From Balneola sp. (GTDB lineage Bacteria > Bacteroidota > Rhodothermia > Balneolales > Balneolaceae), in NCBI GenBank assembly GCA_002696035.1, contig NZQV01000010.1:310001-374000 (forward strand): a DNA stretch of 64,000 nucleotides, read 5' to 3'. Shown here piece by piece: positions 9,405-19,289 of the stretch (positions are counted from its first letter, which is position 1; each line of letters opens with the position of its first letter). The notes beneath the pieces are model-generated. The model saw only the letters and a program-made list of their open reading frames with translations. It was not told the DNA's origin and ran no database searches. Position numbers and translations under genes: made by a program.

Positions 9405-10305
9405 TCGTCCTTTTAACTTTCCCGGTGGTGGTAATTTTGGCGGAGGAACCGGTTCGTACGATTCCTTCAGTGGAGCTATGAAACGTGGCTTTTTAAGAAT
9501 GCCGGTCGCAATCCGAACCATCATACTGATCAATGCCATTGTTTTTGTGATCCAAATGCTCGGTGGGCAGACGTTGAATAGCTGGGTGGTTCCAAATCTT
9601 GGTTTTGATCCGAGTTTTCCCACATTTCTAACGCAGCCCTGGCGGCTTATAACCTACATGTTTCTGCATGGAGGGTTCCTACACTTCCTTTTTAACATGC
9701 TCTGGCTCTGGTGGATGGGGCGAGCGGTAGAGGAGACCTTAGGTCCGCGAACATTTATGGTAATTTATTTTGGAGCCGGAATTTTAGGGGCACTCCTTGA
9801 TGCTGCGCTGGCGCTTATTTTTGGATCTGCATTAGTGATAGGAGCATCAGGGGCTGTAACAGGTATTTTGGTGGCCTTTGCAATGTTATATCCCACTGCT
9901 CCCATTATGCTGTTTCTGTTTCCCCCCATTCAGGCCCGGTATTTTGTAGCTGGATGGATCGCCATAGATATATTGTTTGTGGGGGCCGGAGACGGCGTGG
10001 CCCGACTGGTTCACCTTGGTGGTGCTTTAGGCGGTTATCTGTTCATAAAAGCGCATGAAAATGGGCGAGACCTGAGTTTTGTTATCCGATATTTTGAATA
10101 CTTGTTCGGACAGGTAAAACCCACAGGTGGAAAGAAAAAGAAGTCCCGAAATTCAAATATGCACATCGTAAAAGATGCTGAAATTATTGAGGAAGTTGAA
10201 CAATCAGAATTAGATGCTATCCTTGAAAAGATCTCCAAGAACGGTTACGACTCCCTTTCCAAAGAAGAAAAACGCAAGCTCTTTGACCTGAGCAAAAAGA
10301 ATTAA
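9397..10305 (+). CDS. Rhomboid family intramembrane serine protease with C-terminal tail (second of two)
   Basis: A 302-aa membrane protein. After a glycine-rich N-terminus come about six hydrophobic segments, the [15 protein letters not shown] motif, nucleophile S151 in GASGAVTG and H206 in VHLGGALGG. The last 70 residues are cytosolic and charged (a KKKK stretch, then an acidic helix ending [14 protein letters not shown]), resembling the tail domain (DUF6576-like) found on Bacteroidota rhomboids. It overlaps the preceding rhomboid gene by eight bases, and ispG follows after 19 bases. The pair may act on different substrates or form a complex; the sequence does not say which. Confidence 0.9.
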   Translation: MANRPFNFPGGGNFGGGTGSYDSFSGAMKRGFLRMPVAIRTIILINAIVFVIQMLGGQTLNSWVVPNLGFDPSFPTFLTQPWRLITYMFLHGGFLHFLFNMLWLWWMGRAVEETLGPRTFMVIYFGAGILGALLDAALALIFGSALVIGASGAVTGILVAFAMLYPTAPIMLFLFPPIQARYFVAGWIAIDILFVGAGDGVARLVHLGGALGGYLFIKAHENGRDLSFVIRYFEYLFGQVKPTGGKKKKSRNSNMHIVKDAEIIEEVEQSELDAILEKISKNGYDSLSKEEKRKLFDLSKKN

Positions 10306-10324
10306 AAAAGTACGAAGTAAGACC

Positions 10325-11554
10325 ATGGCAGATATTAAGCGACGGAAATCGATTCAGGTAATGGTAGGAGATGTACCCGTAGGCGGTGGTGCTCCAATAG
10401 CGGTTCAATCTATGACCAATACCGACACGGCAGATATTGATGAAACTGCAGATCAGATCGAGCATTTAAACCGGGCAGGTTCAGAATTGGTCCGAATTAC
10501 GGTAAATAATGACGAAGCAGCGAAGGCGGTTCCTTATATAAAGGAGAAGTTATTGAAGCGGGGAGTGACTGTTCCTGTGATCGGAGATTTTCATTACAAT
10601 GGACACAAGCTGTTGACCAAGTATCCGGAAATGGCGAAGGCACTGGCCAAGTTTCGTATCAACCCGGGAAATACCGGGACCAAAACCCGCGATGAGAATT
10701 TCACTACCATTGTAGAACAAGCTATCAAATACGATAAACCGGTTCGCATTGGAGTGAACTGGGGCTCGCTCGATCAGCAGTTGCTGGCCGATAAAATGGA
10801 TGAGAATAATAATCTTGCCAAGCCCAAATCTGCCAAAGCCGTGATGTTGGATACTATGGTGGAAAGTGCAAAACGCTCCTCCAAACTGGCAGAAGAAGTG
10901 GGACTAGCTTCCAACAAGATCATCATCAGTTGTAAGATGTCGGGCGTGCAGGATGTTGTTGCCGTGTACGAACGCATTGCTGAGGAAGTGGAATATCCGC
11001 TGCATGTGGGACTCACTGAAGCAGGTATGGGTATGAAAGGGATGGTAGCAAGTGCTTCGGCATTATCGGTGATATTGCAACAGGGAATTGGAGACACCAT
11101 TCGGGTTTCACTGACTCCTGAGCCAGGCGCAGATCGAGCTTTAGAAGTTCAGGTAGCTCAGCAGATACTACAATCTCTGAAGATCCGAAGCTTCATTCCG
11201 CAAGTAACAGCCTGTCCCGGATGTGGGCGAACCAAGAGCACCTACTTTCAGGAGCTCGCCCAGGAAATTCAGGAGTACATTGCTGAATCGATGCCGGTTT
11301 GGCGACGTGTATACCCAGGGGTGGAAGAAATGGATGTAGCCGTAATGGGTTGTGTGGTAAACGGTCCCGGCGAATCCCGCAATGCCGACATCGGAATTTC
11401 TCTTCCTGGAACCTTCGAAGAACCCAAAGCTCCTGTTTATATAGACGGAGAACATTCTACGACTTTACGTGGAGACCACATCGGGGAAGAGTTCCGTGGA
11501 ATCCTGGATAATTACATCAAGCAGAAGTACGGTAAAAAAGAACAAGCTGACTAA
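10325..11554 (+). CDS. ispG: 4-hydroxy-3-methylbut-2-en-1-yl diphosphate synthase (flavodoxin-type), IspG
   Basis: IspG converts 2-C-methyl-D-erythritol 2,4-cyclodiphosphate to HMBPP in the MEP route to isoprenoids. The 409-aa protein has the N-terminal TIM barrel ([26 protein letters not shown]) and the C-terminal [4Fe-4S] domain with three expected cysteines: C297 and C300 (CPGC) and C343 ([10 protein letters not shown]). Length fits the short bacterial form, without the insert seen in plant and some other bacterial versions. The ATG at 10325 follows the second rhomboid stop by 19 bases. The carotenoid-like oxidoreductase upstream is compatible with isoprenoid metabolism but proves no link. 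Confidence 0.96.
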   Translation: MADIKRRKSIQVMVGDVPVGGGAPIAVQSMTNTDTADIDETADQIEHLNRAGSELVRITVNNDEAAKAVPYIKEKLLKRGVTVPVIGDFHYNGHKLLTKYPEMAKALAKFRINPGNTGTKTRDENFTTIVEQAIKYDKPVRIGVNWGSLDQQLLADKMDENNNLAKPKSAKAVMLDTMVESAKRSSKLAEEVGLASNKIIISCKMSGVQDVVAVYERIAEEVEYPLHVGLTEAGMGMKGMVASASALSVILQQGIGDTIRVSLTPEPGADRALEVQVAQQILQSLKIRSFIPQVTACPGCGRTKSTYFQELAQEIQEYIAESMPVWRRVYPGVEEMDVAVMGCVVNGPGESRNADIGISLPGTFEEPKAPVYIDGEHSTTLRGDHIGEEFRGILDNYIKQKYGKKEQAD

Positions 11555-11786
11555 AACTGTTTTTTTTAATTTCATCGAAGGCAATCGTTCTCAGGAAAAA
11601 AATGTAAGCGATGAAAATTTATTTCATGTTCTCAGAATATAGTAAAATACCTTTCTCAGTAAATGAGCAATATGGGTACTTAAGTAAAGCAGTTACTATC
11701 GATTAGATTGCGCAAATATGCCCCTCTTTTAAAGCAATTCACAAAAGCTTCATAATTCTAAAATTCAGGAAAAAGCCTTGAAAGTG

Positions 11787-11800
11787 TGTAAGCGCTTACA
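11787..11800. promoter_or_regulatory. LacI-family operator upstream of the starch locus
   Basis: TGTAAGCGCTTACA is a perfect 14-bp palindrome with a central CG, the usual form of LacI/GalR operators. It lies 44 bases before the ATG of the TonB receptor gene and is the only full copy I found in the intergenic regions of this locus. A LacI-family regulator is encoded at 21523. A half-site, TGTAAGCG, occurs at 11603-11610 in the same gap. The regulator-operator pairing is inferred from position and symmetry. Confidence 0.7.
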
Positions 11801-11843
11801 TTAACTTTCATGACAATAATTTGAAAAGAATAGAAGTGGATAT

Positions 11844-14510
11844 ATGCGATATTTCATTACCCTCATCTTCAGCCTCGTTGCTCTGTCGGCGTTTGCTCAA
11901 ACCGGTAAAATTCGTGGTGTGGTTACCGATGCTCAAACTGGTGAAACAATTATTGGCGCAAGCGTCATAATTGAGGGAACAACCAAAGGAAATGCCACCA
12001 ATGTTGACGGCGAATATATTATTCTGAATGTAGAGCCGGGAACTTATAATCTTGTATTTTCTTACATCGGATACCGACAAACTACGGTTCAGGAAGTCCG
12101 TGTTAGTATTGATCTTACTACCGAAATTAATGTAAAGCTTCAGCCCGAAGTTATGGAGGGTGAAGAGATCACCGTTGTAGCCGAGAAAGAGCTTATTAGA
12201 AAAGACGTCACAGCTAGTCTTTCGTCTATTTCAAGTGAACAGATCGAAGCTATTCCTGTTGAAAATTTTTCGGAAATTGTAGAATTACAAGCGGGTGTTG
12301 TGGATGGGCATTTCCGTGGTGGACGTACCGGTGAGGTTGGTTATTGGATTGATGGAGTTCCTGTTACAGACGTGTATAATGGTAGCTTGTCAGCCGGTGT
12401 TGAAAACAGTTCAGTAAAAGAAGTTCAGGTTGTGACCGGGGCATTCAATGCAGAATATGGGCAAGCCATGAGTGGTATCGTAAATATTGTCACTAAAGAT
12501 GGTAATAATAATTTCACCGGATCTGTAAACACCTTCGCCGGCGATTATGTATCCAACCGTTCTGACCTGTTCAGGGGCATTGATCAGATTAACCCTTTGG
12601 CTGTACGTAATATCGAAGCCAACATTGATGGTCCTATTATTAAGGACAATCTGTTTTTCTTTGTAAGCGGCCGGTATTTTGGAAATGATGGCTGGTTCTA
12701 CGGACGAGAAGTTTTTGATTATAACGATGTCGGGATCAATGAGCAGGGACAATTGGGGCTGCTGGATACCCTGGGATCCGGAGATTCCAGTCTGGTAAAC
12801 ATGAACCCGTATGAAAAGCTTAATGGTCAGTTTAAGTTGACCTGGCGTCCATTTTCCGGGATGAAAGTATCTGCAAATATTATTGGTGGAGGAGAAGAGT
12901 ATAAAAATTACAACCATGGAGCTCAGTTTATCCCTCAATTTACGCGCGACCAGTACAGCTTTAATTACAGTGCCTACCTCAAGGCCACACATTCTATATC
13001 TGAACGTACTTTTTATGATGTAAGTGTTTCAAATACGTATAATAAATATGAGTCATATTTGTTTGAGGATCCTTTTGATGATCGCTATCTGCCGAATGAT
13101 TATTCCGGCTTCCGTGCAAACAACTATACTTCCGGTTTCATAATTGGGGGGACCGATAATGGCCGAACCATGCGCGAAACCAACACCCTGATCGGGAAGT
13201 TTGACCTTACAAGTCAGGTAAACAGTTCCAACCAGATCAAAACCGGGGTTGAATACCGCTATCATAACTTGGTTTACAGAGATGAGACCTCGATTGTTAA
13301 TGATCCTCAGGAGGGCGTTGAACGTATTTTTGTGAACTCAGCGTACGATGTGAATCCGGTAGAAATGTCGGGATATATTCAGGATAAAGTGGAAGTAGGG
13401 AATCTGATCATCAACGCCGGAGTTCGCTTCGATTATTTTGATTCAAATTTCCGTGTTTTTAGAGACCCAACCGACCCAAATGTAGTTTTTGATGAGCTGC
13501 GTCCTGAAGACGAATCTCTTGTTTTTGAAGATTCTGAACCCACCTGGCAATTCAGTCCTCGCTTGGGGATTGCATTTCCGATCTCTGAAACCGGTGCCAT
13601 TCACTTTTCCTATGGTCACTTTTTCCAGATCCCGAATTTTAGCTTGTTGTACCAGAATCCCTTTTTCCGCCTTAGTGGAGGTTCCGGTCTTATCGGCTTG
13701 TTAGGGAATGCCAACCTTGATCCTCAGAAAACCATAAATGGTGAACTGGGATACAAACAGGAATTGAGCTCAAGCTCGGCTATCGAGATCACGGCGTTTT
13801 TCCGGGATATCAGAAACCTTGCTGGTACTGCAACAGATCCTATCGCAGTTCAAGGAACTTCCGTGCGATACGGTATCATCAGAAACTCCGACTTTGGTTT
13901 CATTAAAGGAGTTATTCTGGCATTAGATCAGAGCTTTGGTAACGGTATGTATTTGACCGCAGATTACACCTTCCAGATCGCAAAAGGGAATGCTTCTGAT
14001 CCGGCTCAGGCTTATAACGCAGCTGCCGCCAAAACCGAAATTGAGAAACGCATTGTGCCTTTAGACTGGGATCAGCTTCACACCTTAAATATTACCTCCA
14101 ATTATCGCTCGAGAGATGGCTGGGGTTTTGGAGCTATTTTTAATGCAGGCTCCGGTTTTCCATACACTCCCGATTATACTCTCAGAAGCGGTAGTGCACC
14201 TCCGTCCATCAATCCCCTGAACAGTCAGCGTCGTCCTGCTAAGTACAATATTGACCTTAACGTGACTAAAGATTTTCAGTTTGGAGAAGATCAGCGGCTA
14301 CAGGTTTATGCCAAGATCGACAACGTGCTTGATACCGGTAACGAGCGGGGCGTATTCAATGATACCGGTTCCGCAGAATATTCGCTCTATAGAAATGAAG
14401 ACCTGAAGACCTTCCGCGGCGATATCGACTTTTTGAATGCCAACTACAATCGACCTGATTTTTACAACGAACCGCGACGAGTGGTACTCGGTGTCCGATA
14501 CAATTTTTAA
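11844..14510 (+). CDS. TonB-dependent receptor, SusC-like, probable maltodextrin importer
   Basis: An 888-aa outer-membrane receptor. In order it has a signal peptide (to about residue 19), a carboxypeptidase-regulatory-like domain (GKIRGVVTDAQTGETIIGAS, about 20-105), a plug domain (VQVVTGAFNAEYGQAMSGIV, about 110-215) and a 22-strand-type barrel ending RRVVLGVRYNF with the terminal aromatic residue. Such receptors use TonB energy to import ligands too large for porins. It opens a locus of amylases and glycan-binding proteins, so starch oligosaccharides are the likely cargo. No SusD-like lipoprotein follows, which is unusual for a SusC-like protein. A LacI operator sits 44 bases upstream. 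Confidence 0.9.
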   Translation: MRYFITLIFSLVALSAFAQTGKIRGVVTDAQTGETIIGASVIIEGTTKGNATNVDGEYIILNVEPGTYNLVFSYIGYRQTTVQEVRVSIDLTTEINVKLQPEVMEGEEITVVAEKELIRKDVTASLSSISSEQIEAIPVENFSEIVELQAGVVDGHFRGGRTGEVGYWIDGVPVTDVYNGSLSAGVENSSVKEVQVVTGAFNAEYGQAMSGIVNIVTKDGNNNFTGSVNTFAGDYVSNRSDLFRGIDQINPLAVRNIEANIDGPIIKDNLFFFVSGRYFGNDGWFYGREVFDYNDVGINEQGQLGLLDTLGSGDSSLVNMNPYEKLNGQFKLTWRPFSGMKVSANIIGGGEEYKNYNHGAQFIPQFTRDQYSFNYSAYLKATHSISERTFYDVSVSNTYNKYESYLFEDPFDDRYLPNDYSGFRANNYTSGFIIGGTDNGRTMRETNTLIGKFDLTSQVNSSNQIKTGVEYRYHNLVYRDETSIVNDPQEGVERIFVNSAYDVNPVEMSGYIQDKVEVGNLIINAGVRFDYFDSNFRVFRDPTDPNVVFDELRPEDESLVFEDSEPTWQFSPRLGIAFPISETGAIHFSYGHFFQIPNFSLLYQNPFFRLSGGSGLIGLLGNANLDPQKTINGELGYKQELSSSSAIEITAFFRDIRNLAGTATDPIAVQGTSVRYGIIRNSDFGFIKGVILALDQSFGNGMYLTADYTFQIAKGNASDPAQAYNAAAAKTEIEKRIVPLDWDQLHTLNITSNYRSRDGWGFGAIFNAGSGFPYTPDYTLRSGSAPPSINPLNSQRRPAKYNIDLNVTKDFQFGEDQRLQVYAKIDNVLDTGNERGVFNDTGSAEYSLYRNEDLKTFRGDIDFLNANYNRPDFYNEPRRVVLGVRYNF

Positions 14511-14549
14511 TTGAATTCCAACATGTACCTCATTGACAGTTTTAGAAGT

Positions 14550-17500
14550 ATGAAAAAATTCATTCCAAAAATAATATCCGTATTTGTCCTCCTGTTTTTA
14601 GCTCAGAGCTACGCAGAAGCGCAACAAGTACCCCAATTTTTGCAAGATCCTCAATATCGTTCCAGCCGGGAGTACCGCAAAAGTGCTGAAGCTGACGGTA
14701 ACCGTGTTTGGATCACCTTTGAAAACACAGGATATCTGGCTGGTGTCGGTGAGATACGGGGACAATGGCCTCGTGGTTCTGAAGTCAACTACATTGGAGA
14801 CGTATCTCCTGTGGTTTCTTTGGAAATTCCAGTAGATACCAATAATGACGGGGTTGCTGATACTTTGGTACAACATGCTGTAACTACGCCCGGTGACCGA
14901 CAGGGACAAGGTGCGCGACCCGGACAAACCGAAGTTTGGGCTTTTGAGCCTATTCCCGGTTTTGCCAATATGGATGGAGAAAATGATCGTCCAGCTATCA
15001 GTATCGACGAAAATACATGGCCCGACCGCTGGCCCGATCAGCCTACCTGGGTTGCTCCGGACGGTACCGTGGAATGGAATGGTTTTTTTGGCCGTGGAAT
15101 TCAAAATGCCGATTTCGAAACTTATTTCTGGGCAGATGATCACAACGATAAATTCATGCAGGAAAATTATGGATTCAGACCTGACAGTACAGATCTGTCT
15201 CGTGGTGGACAAGGATTGGCCATGAGCGTCCGTGGTTTGCAGTGGAGCCAGTTCCTGGCGCAAGATGCGATGTTCTATATCTATGAGATCACCAATACCA
15301 GTACTACAACCTACCCGCGTGTTTCTGTAGGGTTGGTGGTTGGTACCGCCGCCGGTGAGCCTGCCAGCACTGGTTCCGGTGATACACAGGATGACCTGGC
15401 CTTCTTTGATCAGGGAAATAGAATTGTGTATTCATGGGATGCGAACGATCAGGTAGATGCTACTGGACAAGATGTGGGTTACGTTGGGTATGCCTTTATG
15501 GAAAGCCCCGGAGATCCAAATGACGGAATTGACAATGACGGAGATGGAGATCCCAATGAACTAAACGCAGATGGTTTCCCCTATACCGATCCGGCTTTAG
15601 TAGGTTCACAACAAAACTCACAATTCAATGCAAGTGACTTCCAGGCCAGAACCATAAATCCTGGAGATCCAATTATTCTGATTGACGAGGAAACCTACGA
15701 GCGGTCCGTTGTTTATATGGAAAATGGACCAATGACGGTTACTTCTCAGGGAATTCAGTATGATCTAACTCCCGGAATGACGCTTCAGGAAGCTAAGAAA
15801 ACCATTCAGGGACAAATTGATGCAATTACAGTTACCGAAAAGAATTTAATTGACGATGATCTGGATGGTATTATTGATGAGGATGCATCACTGCATAATG
15901 ATAGGAGATATCAGGAATTAGATGGTAATGTCGCTTATTATCCTTCCCTTTATTTTAAAAACTATGTAGGCTTAGCAGAAGCTGTTGGAGAAAACGGTAC
16001 TGCCACACTACAAGATTCGATCGAGTATGGGCTGCTTAATCCGATGGTAGATGAAAGTCCTTATGACGGCATAGATAATGACGGCGACTGGAATGCTTTA
16101 ACCGACGATGTAGGAGCAGATGGCGTTTCCGGAACCGGTGATGCGGGAGAAGGTGATGGGGTTCCAACAGTAGGAGAACCTAATTTTGAACTGCTTGATG
16201 TGGATGAAACCGATCAGGTTGGTCTTTCCAGTTTTTATTATTTCACCCCACCGGGAGCTGTTCGTCTGAACGAAGATCAGCAGGTATGGAATGCGATGTC
16301 TCCGGGTTTCTTCACGACGAATAATGAACTCTCTGCACAGCAACCAGATGGTGTTGATGGTGACTTTATCTTTAGTTCAGGCTATTTCCGGCTTGAGCCC
16401 GGTCAAACTCTGCGGTTCTCACTTGCCCTGGTATATGGAGAAGACCTTGCCAACATCACAAATAACGTACAGACCATTCAGGAGATCTACGACCGAAACT
16501 ACAACTTTGCCCGTCCACCGGAGAAACCAACCCTCAATGCAGCAGTAGGTGACGAGAAAGTAACCTTGTACTGGAACAGCATTGCCGAGGAAAGTGAAGA
16601 TCCTATTCTGGGGAAAGATTTTGAAGGCTACAAGCTCTTCAAGAGTACCGATCCCAACTTCCTGGATCCTGACAGAATTACCGATGCTTTTGGGAACGAC
16701 GCTTTGTTGGAGCCTTTAGCACAATTTGACTTAGATAATGGTATAAACGGACTGTGGAAACCAGCTGAAGACACTTCAAATTCAGTACAAGATCCGGCAT
16801 ATGTGTATAACCCTGATCTGGCTGACCGCGTGCGTGGCGTTCCGTTCTATTTAGGGGATGATACCGGCTTGCAGCATTCCTTTGTGGATACCAATGTGGT
16901 GAACGGACAAACCTATTACTACGCACTGGTAGCCTACGATCGTGGAAGCGTGGAATTCTATCCTGCCGAAAACAACTTTTCCGTAACGGTACGGGATGAC
17001 GGTTCAACCGTGACTGATGTGAATGTGGTGGAGGTAGAACCAAATACCCCGGTGCTTGGCTATCAGGCCGGTTCTGTGGTGGGTGAAGTTGAACACCCAA
17101 GTGGTTCTGCAACAGGAGAAGTGTTTGTAGAAGTGCTTGATCCTGTTTTCCTTCGGGAAGGTTCAAATTATCAGATTCGGTTTTCTGGTGATAATGAACT
17201 CCAGGCCTCCCGTTTTTCTGTAATAAGCGATGGAGATGTGATCGTATCCGATGCTTCATTGTCAGATGCACAATCAAATATATTTGATGGGATGAGATTG
17301 TCATTCCGGAATGATCAAACACGATTTAATCCGGATGCTTCTGGATGGGCCGACGAGGATACCAATAGGATCAATGTCGAGATCCGCTCCGGACAATTTG
17401 TAAATGAATCCAGGTGGAAATACTCCGGTACACCGGTACCATTTGACTACGAGATCGAATTCTCCGATCAGTTTGTAGCCACCTCTATTGACACCACCTT

Positions 17501-18182
17501 AGGTACAGGCGCAAATGCAATAGATGTGCCTGAAACTGATACTAAATTCAAGATCACAAATGTAACGACAGGTCAGGAAGTGCGTTTTGCATTTGATGAG
17601 TCTCTGGGAGATGATGATGGTGAATTAGGGGACTTTGAATACATCTACATTTACGATCAGGTTTCCAGTGATTCATTAGCGCCAACCTTTGAAGTCACCT
17701 TAGACTACATCAGTACAGGTCAGGGAAGGCAGCCAAGTGGAACATTGCCGGTAAGTGGCGATATTTATGAAATTAAGACCTACAAGGCATATGGCACTTC
17801 CGATTCCTACAGCTACTCAACCGAGTCTTCTGCTGTGGATGAAGAAACTGCACAGGAAATGCTCGATCAAATCAGAGTAGTACCCAATCCTTATGTAAGC
17901 GCAGCAAGCTGGGAGGGTAAACTTCCGCCAACCATTACAAGCGGCAGAGGTGAACGAAAAATTCAATTCCAAAACGTTCCTGATAACTCAACCATCCGCA
18001 TCTTTACCGTTCGTGGAGAGCTCGTGAGGGAACTGAACCACGACGATAGCATTGACCGTGGATATGTGGATTGGGATCTGCGCACCCGCGAAAACCTGGA
18101 TGTAGCCTATGGTATCTATTTCTATCACCTGGAGGCGCCCGGCGTTGGGACTAAAACCGGAAAAATTGCACTGATCAAATAA
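14550..18182 (+). CDS. Large exported surface protein with calcium-binding motifs and T9SS-like C-terminal domain
   Basis: A 1210-aa exported protein (signal peptide MKKFIPKIISVFVLLFLA...). It contains at least three aspartate-rich, thrombospondin type-3-like segments: DGIDNDGDGDPNELN (about residue 325), DDDLDGIIDED (about 436) and DGIDNDGDW (about 505). A fibronectin type III-like stretch begins near PPEKPTLNAAVGDEKV (about 653). The end (VVPNPYV ... YGIYFYHLEAPG ... GKIALIK) resembles type-A sorting domains, implying surface delivery through type IX secretion. The frame is open back to a TTG at 14511 and an ATG at 14523; I chose 14550 because it starts a normal signal peptide. It sits between the TonB receptor and the PorV-like gene, where SusD would be expected. 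I do not recognise the main body. Confidence 0.8.
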   Translation: MKKFIPKIISVFVLLFLAQSYAEAQQVPQFLQDPQYRSSREYRKSAEADGNRVWITFENTGYLAGVGEIRGQWPRGSEVNYIGDVSPVVSLEIPVDTNNDGVADTLVQHAVTTPGDRQGQGARPGQTEVWAFEPIPGFANMDGENDRPAISIDENTWPDRWPDQPTWVAPDGTVEWNGFFGRGIQNADFETYFWADDHNDKFMQENYGFRPDSTDLSRGGQGLAMSVRGLQWSQFLAQDAMFYIYEITNTSTTTYPRVSVGLVVGTAAGEPASTGSGDTQDDLAFFDQGNRIVYSWDANDQVDATGQDVGYVGYAFMESPGDPNDGIDNDGDGDPNELNADGFPYTDPALVGSQQNSQFNASDFQARTINPGDPIILIDEETYERSVVYMENGPMTVTSQGIQYDLTPGMTLQEAKKTIQGQIDAITVTEKNLIDDDLDGIIDEDASLHNDRRYQELDGNVAYYPSLYFKNYVGLAEAVGENGTATLQDSIEYGLLNPMVDESPYDGIDNDGDWNALTDDVGADGVSGTGDAGEGDGVPTVGEPNFELLDVDETDQVGLSSFYYFTPPGAVRLNEDQQVWNAMSPGFFTTNNELSAQQPDGVDGDFIFSSGYFRLEPGQTLRFSLALVYGEDLANITNNVQTIQEIYDRNYNFARPPEKPTLNAAVGDEKVTLYWNSIAEESEDPILGKDFEGYKLFKSTDPNFLDPDRITDAFGNDALLEPLAQFDLDNGINGLWKPAEDTSNSVQDPAYVYNPDLADRVRGVPFYLGDDTGLQHSFVDTNVVNGQTYYYALVAYDRGSVEFYPAENNFSVTVRDDGSTVTDVNVVEVEPNTPVLGYQAGSVVGEVEHPSGSATGEVFVEVLDPVFLREGSNYQIRFSGDNELQASRFSVISDGDVIVSDASLSDAQSNIFDGMRLSFRNDQTRFNPDASGWADEDTNRINVEIRSGQFVNESRWKYSGTPVPFDYEIEFSDQFVATSIDTTLGTGANAIDVPETDTKFKITNVTTGQEVRFAFDESLGDDDGELGDFEYIYIYDQVSSDSLAPTFEVTLDYISTGQGRQPSGTLPVSGDIYEIKTYKAYGTSDSYSYSTESSAVDEETAQEMLDQIRVVPNPYVSAASWEGKLPPTITSGRGERKIQFQNVPDNSTIRIFTVRGELVRELNHDDSIDRGYVDWDLRTRENLDVAYGIYFYHLEAPGVGTKTGKIALIK

Positions 18183-19222
18183 TGAAGAAACTAGCGATCA
18201 ATATGAAAAAGTCACTGAAGTACTGCTTGTTGTTGGCAGGCAGCCTGGTACTTTCCTTAAACGTACAAGCACAAGACAAAGTAGGGACATCCGGACCTGC
18301 ATTTCTGAGTATTACCTCAGGTGCGCGGGCATCGGCTATGGGAGGTGCTTATGTAGCCATCGCCAACGATGGGAGCTCCATGTTCTGGAATCCCGGCGGA
18401 ATGGCGCAGGTAGATAAATCGACGGTTACCTTCTCTAACATGAACTGGTTTTTGGATTCTCAGATACAGGATGCCTCGGTGATCTTCAATGGGGGAGATG
18501 CAGGTAATTTTGCACTGTCAGTCCGAGCCCTGAATTATGGAGAAATTGAGGTAACCACGATCGAAAACCCGGGTGGAACCGGCGAGATCTTTACCCCAAC
18601 TGATCTTTCTGTCGCAGTATCCTACTCCCGTTTTATCACGGACCAATTTTCGATCGGAGCCAATACGAAGTTTGTACAGCAGAAGATCTGGAATGAGGCA
18701 GCTACCGGCTTTGCCGTAGACCTTGGAATGCTTTATCAAACTAATTTCAAGAACCTTAGAATCGGGATGTCAATTACAAACTTTGGTTCCGATATGAGAA
18801 TGAATGGCGATGATCTTCGGCAGGCAATTGATATTGACGAAGGTCAAAATGGTAACAATGAACGACTGGAAGGTTACCTTGCAACAGATTCCTGGCCAAT
18901 GCCTTTACTGTTCAAAGTGGGTTTGGCCATCGATGCCATAAACACAGAAAACCACAGAGTGGAAGTAGCGGTTGACGCCAAGCACCCCAGCGATAACTCC
19001 GAAAGCATAGACATTGGGTTAGAGTATGGCTTTAATGACCTGGTTTTTTTCCGTGGAGGATATCGCAGTTTATTTTCCTCTCAGATCGAAGATCAGGGTT
19101 ATACTGCAGGCTTTGGTTTGAAATATGCGATCAGCGGAATTGCCGCAGAACTGGGAGTGGCTTACATGACACATGAATATTTACAAGATCCGCTACTCTG
19201 GACCTTAGAGATCGGATTTTAA
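18182..19222 (+). CDS. PorV/PorQ-like outer-membrane protein
   Basis: A 346-aa predicted outer-membrane barrel of the PorV/UPF0164 type. After the signal peptide comes the family's N-terminal signature, SGARASAMGGAYVAIANDGS followed by MFWNPGGMA. The body is rich in alternating aromatic/polar strands and ends with LEIGF, a terminal phenylalanine. PorV shuttles T9SS cargo to the attachment machinery, and related proteins are often encoded beside T9SS-sorted surface proteins. Its ATG overlaps the last base of the preceding stop, so the two are translationally coupled. A second ATG at 18203 is possible. It may be a dedicated escort for the two neighbouring sorted proteins (inference). Confidence 0.85.
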   Translation: MKKLAINMKKSLKYCLLLAGSLVLSLNVQAQDKVGTSGPAFLSITSGARASAMGGAYVAIANDGSSMFWNPGGMAQVDKSTVTFSNMNWFLDSQIQDASVIFNGGDAGNFALSVRALNYGEIEVTTIENPGGTGEIFTPTDLSVAVSYSRFITDQFSIGANTKFVQQKIWNEAATGFAVDLGMLYQTNFKNLRIGMSITNFGSDMRMNGDDLRQAIDIDEGQNGNNERLEGYLATDSWPMPLLFKVGLAIDAINTENHRVEVAVDAKHPSDNSESIDIGLEYGFNDLVFFRGGYRSLFSSQIEDQGYTAGFGLKYAISGIAAELGVAYMTHEYLQDPLLWTLEIGF

Positions 19223-19230
19223 GAACGAAT

Positions 19231-19255
19231 TTCTTTAAAGAAACTGCTTAAGCAG
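19231..19255. repeat. Two adjacent 12-bp palindromes
   Basis: TTCTTTAAAGAA (19231-19242) and CTGCTTAAGCAG (19244-19255) are both perfect palindromes one base apart, in the 67-base gap between the PorV-like gene and the glycan-binding protein gene. They could form small hairpins that tune expression across the operon, or bind a regulator. Neither has a T-run after it. Confidence 0.4.
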
Positions 19256-19289
19256 AAACAATAACAACAATAAATAAATAGGAGCAACT

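Noticed and set aside
11611-11709. A 31-codon open frame upstream of the starch locus
   Set aside because: It has no Shine-Dalgarno, lies beside a half-site of the operator and has no recognisable composition; most likely chance.
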